NCBI GenBank assembly: GCA_013399875.1
Contig: VXAZ01004036.1
Coordinates: forward strand, 1 to 64,000
Direction: 5' to 3'
Length of the DNA stretch: 64,000 bases
Source of the DNA: Gymnorhina tibicen
Lineage: Eukaryota; Chordata; Aves; Passeriformes; Artamidae
Below the pieces are notes generated by a model. The model saw nothing but the letters and a program-made list of their open reading frames with translations. It searched no databases and was not told the origin of the DNA. The first letter of the stretch is position 1, and every line of letters begins with the position of its first letter. Both the position numbers and the translations under genes were made by a program. This document shows positions 61,916 to 64,000 of this stretch, in pieces.

Positions 61916-62130
61916 AGCATCTTGTTCCACCCCCCCTGCCATGGGCAGGGACACCTTCCACTATCCCAGGTTGCTCCAAGCTCCATCCAAGCTGACCTTG
62001 GATATTTTCCAGGGATGGGGCAGCTTCTGTGGGCAACCTGTGCCAGGGCCTCACCACCCTCACAGGGAAGAATTTCTTCCAAATATCCCATTTAAACCTG
62101 CCCTCTTTCCGTTTTCCCAAAACTATTCCC
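61916..62130 (-). mobile_element. CR1 LINE 3' fragment, tail missing
   Basis: Inverted CR1: ATCTTGTTCCACC, CCTGCCATGGGCAGGGACAC, CACTATCCCAGGTTGCTCCA and GGGAAGAATTTCTTCC. The terminal ~35 bases of CR1 are absent or unrecognisable. Confidence 0.9.
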
Positions 62131-63363
62131 AACTACTTTTAATGTTCCAGGTACACCTATGGGAATGGGCCCTCAGAAAATCACAGAGGTAAAAAGAAAT
62201 GAACAAAGGGCAAAGCAAACCAAGTGAGGAGAGAACACGGACACAGCAGGATCTTACAAGTTGCACAGTGATTTAGCAGTGTGCCTACACTCCCAGCGAT
62301 TTATTCCTCTGTCTACAAATGGCTGAGTCAGCGGCAGATTTTATCCCCCAAAAACCCAGAAAAACTCCAGGAGTTGCAGCGCTCCTCGGAGGCCAGGTCC
62401 CCGAGAAGGTCACGGGAGAGCTGGGTGCCGGCACACTGCTGACGAGGCTCTGAGCTCCAGGAAAGCGATGGCACAGGAACGCCCCGTGCCTGGAAGTGAG
62501 GCAGACGGGGAGGCAATGGCACGGGGCACGGAGCCAAGGCGGCGGGAACGAGCATTCCACTCCCTGCAGTGCTCTTGGAATGAACGCTGCCACTCTCGGG
62601 GCTGCAGCGTGTGCAGTGCGGGAGGGAAGCGCTCGGTGTGCATCCCTTGGAGCGAGGCAGGAGCGGGATCAACCAGCAGCCGAGCGGCAGGGTCTGATGC
62701 GTCAGGAAGCGTTACTACAGCCCTGGCTGAAATGGAATATAAATCAGCCACATCATTCCCGTCCTACCAGGCTGCTTGGTGCCTGCAGGAACCAGAGTGC
62801 CTGTGGGCAGTCGCCCCTCCATGGGCAGCAGGGTGATGGATCCATTCCCAGCGGAAACCGGCCCCTCCAGGGGACACGTGCTCGCTCCCTGCTGCTGGCA
62901 GGCCCACACAGAGTCTGACAGCTGCCTCAAAATGATTTCCCAGGGAAAAAGGCTCAGGTTGAGCAATATTTTGAGGTCATTTTTGGAGTCACCTCTCAGG
63001 CAAAGGCTTTGGCCTCACTGAATGCTGTCCCCAATGCTGGCAGCAGCCTGAACGCCAGAGGAGCAGAGTGCCTGGGATGGGATGAAACCCAGAACCACAA
63101 GTCTCATTTTTTGACACTGTGACATCTTGCAGCTCTTTTCTGACTGGGGACTGACATGTCCATGGAACATTACACTCTCTGGTCTTTTGTCACACCAAGG
63201 CCTTCACAGGGACGTGGGCTCATCCCATGCCAGTGGTGTGGTGTCAGGTCAGATGCTGTGCAGCCTCCCTTGGTCAGGAGCCTCTGCGTTCTGATTTATA
63301 ACTCCAGACACTGGAAATTGTGCAAGGGAAAAGGCAGCTTCTGGTGGAGCAGAGAATCATCAC

Positions 63364-63541
63364 AGGATCACAGAGTCACAGAATGGTTTGGTTGGAAGGG
63401 ACCAACCAAAAGGGACTTCAAGACCATCTTGTTCCACCGCCTGCCAAGGGCAGGGACACCTTCCACTATCCCAGGTTGCTGCAAGCCCCATCCAAGCTGG
63501 CCTGGAACACTGCCAGGGATGGGGCAGCCACAGCTTCTCTA
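63364..63541 (-). mobile_element. CR1 LINE 3' end fragment
   Basis: An inverted CR1 3' end starts GATCACAGAGTCACAGAATGG, trimmed here to its core TCACAGAATGGTTTGG. It then has GGGACACCTTCCACTATCCC and GATGGGGCAGCCACAGCTTC. A short insertion with a repeated GGGAC motif lies near 63400-63417. Confidence 0.92.
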
Positions 63542-64000
63542 AACTGGGATAACTGGGACAAACCAGGAAATTTAGTGCCAACCAGAACAATGGCTCTGCT
63601 GTCTTCTGTGTTGTGAGAGTGATGACAAGAAGATGCTGTCCAGAGGGATCTGGGCACCTGGAGCACTGCTGAGTGCTCTGGGAAAGTCACTTCATGTCTC
63701 TGCGTCCTGGCTCCCCAAATGCAGAACAGGGTAAATGGCATCAGCTGCCTTTGAGAAGCATCTTGTGCAAGGCCTGTTCTGCACACAGAGCTGGATACCA
63801 TGACTTGTAGACCCCTCCCTGGAGCTGCACAAGGGGGATAATTATCCAATTCTTCTATTTCTAAACATGCCAGCGCTTCGTGAGCATTGGAAAATGATAA
63901 TATCTTGTTTGCCATAAATGTGGTAATTATAGCTAAAACTCTTCATTTACATGGAAATGACAAACAACAAATTAGAATCAAGCATCTACAATTAGGGTAA

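Larger units (their letters stand above)
52504..64000 (-). other. ARMH4: ARMH4 upstream intron (partial)
   Basis: The rest of the window up to the right edge is inferred to be intron. I looked on the minus strand for the acidic region and the WEQQNQGL-like end of the previous exon, and for the long ectodomain exon, and did not see them. Contents are CR1 fragments at 55878, 57168, 58671, 59586, 61916 and 63366 and a solo LTR at 59744-60189. In 52504-55877, 56046-57167, 57399-58670, 60190-61915 and 62131-63365 I see no supportable gene. The moderately GC-rich patch at 62.4-62.9 kb has open frames on both strands but no recognisable product. Confidence 0.65.

Noticed and set aside
62328..62918. 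GC-richer patch with open frames on both strands, considered as an alternative ARMH4 promoter or exon
   Set aside because: CpG density is moderate, no ARMH4-like residues are seen, and the frames on both strands are equally long.

Overview
The window looks like avian nuclear DNA, most likely from a songbird or other neoavian. About seventeen 3' fragments of CR1 LINEs, the dominant bird retrotransposon, are scattered on both strands. Unique sequence between them is long and intronic or intergenic, there is one strong CpG island, and the recognisable exons have GT-AG introns. There are no bacterial-style operons, no CRISPR and no tRNA or rRNA that I can see.

Two protein-coding genes are present, both partial and both on the minus strand. 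(1) The first coding exon of SLC35F4 (19996-20099) sits in a CpG island at about 19.74-20.56 kb. Its remaining exons are not visible, so 1-19994 is read as the start of its first intron. (2) The last three coding exons of ARMH4 (the C14orf37 orthologue) lie at 52472-52503, 48452-48586 and 48192-48260, with a stop at 48192-48194 and a canonical poly(A) signal at 47502-47507. The rest of ARMH4, including its long ectodomain exon, would lie beyond the right edge. As I recall, SLC35F4 and ARMH4 are minus-strand neighbours on human chromosome 14q, so the order here is the conserved vertebrate one. The region would correspond to chicken chromosome 5. The two genes are not known to work together; they are simply neighbours.

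Layout: 1-19994, SLC35F4 intron with CR1 fragments and a 51-bp tandem repeat. 19.7-20.6 kb, CpG island and first exon. 20.6-47.5 kb, intergenic sequence with CR1 copies, a 34-T run, a possible decayed coding stretch near 28.2-28.9 kb, a weak LTR-like segment near 33.3-33.8 kb, and a 108-bp tandem array broken by an N at 47194. 47.5-52.5 kb, ARMH4 3' end. 52.5-64 kb, ARMH4 intron with CR1 copies and one well-formed solo LTR at 59744-60189 (matching inverted termini, 4-bp target-site duplication).

I do not see an undescribed biological system. The points most worth a second look are the frame-broken coding-like stretch at 28.2-28.9 kb, the duplicated 5' splice site and tandem acceptor at the end of ARMH4, a G-run motif just after the ARMH4 stop codon, the solo LTR, and two single-N positions that coincide with a splice donor and with an apparent false duplication. 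Homology statements come from memory of the families, not from a search.
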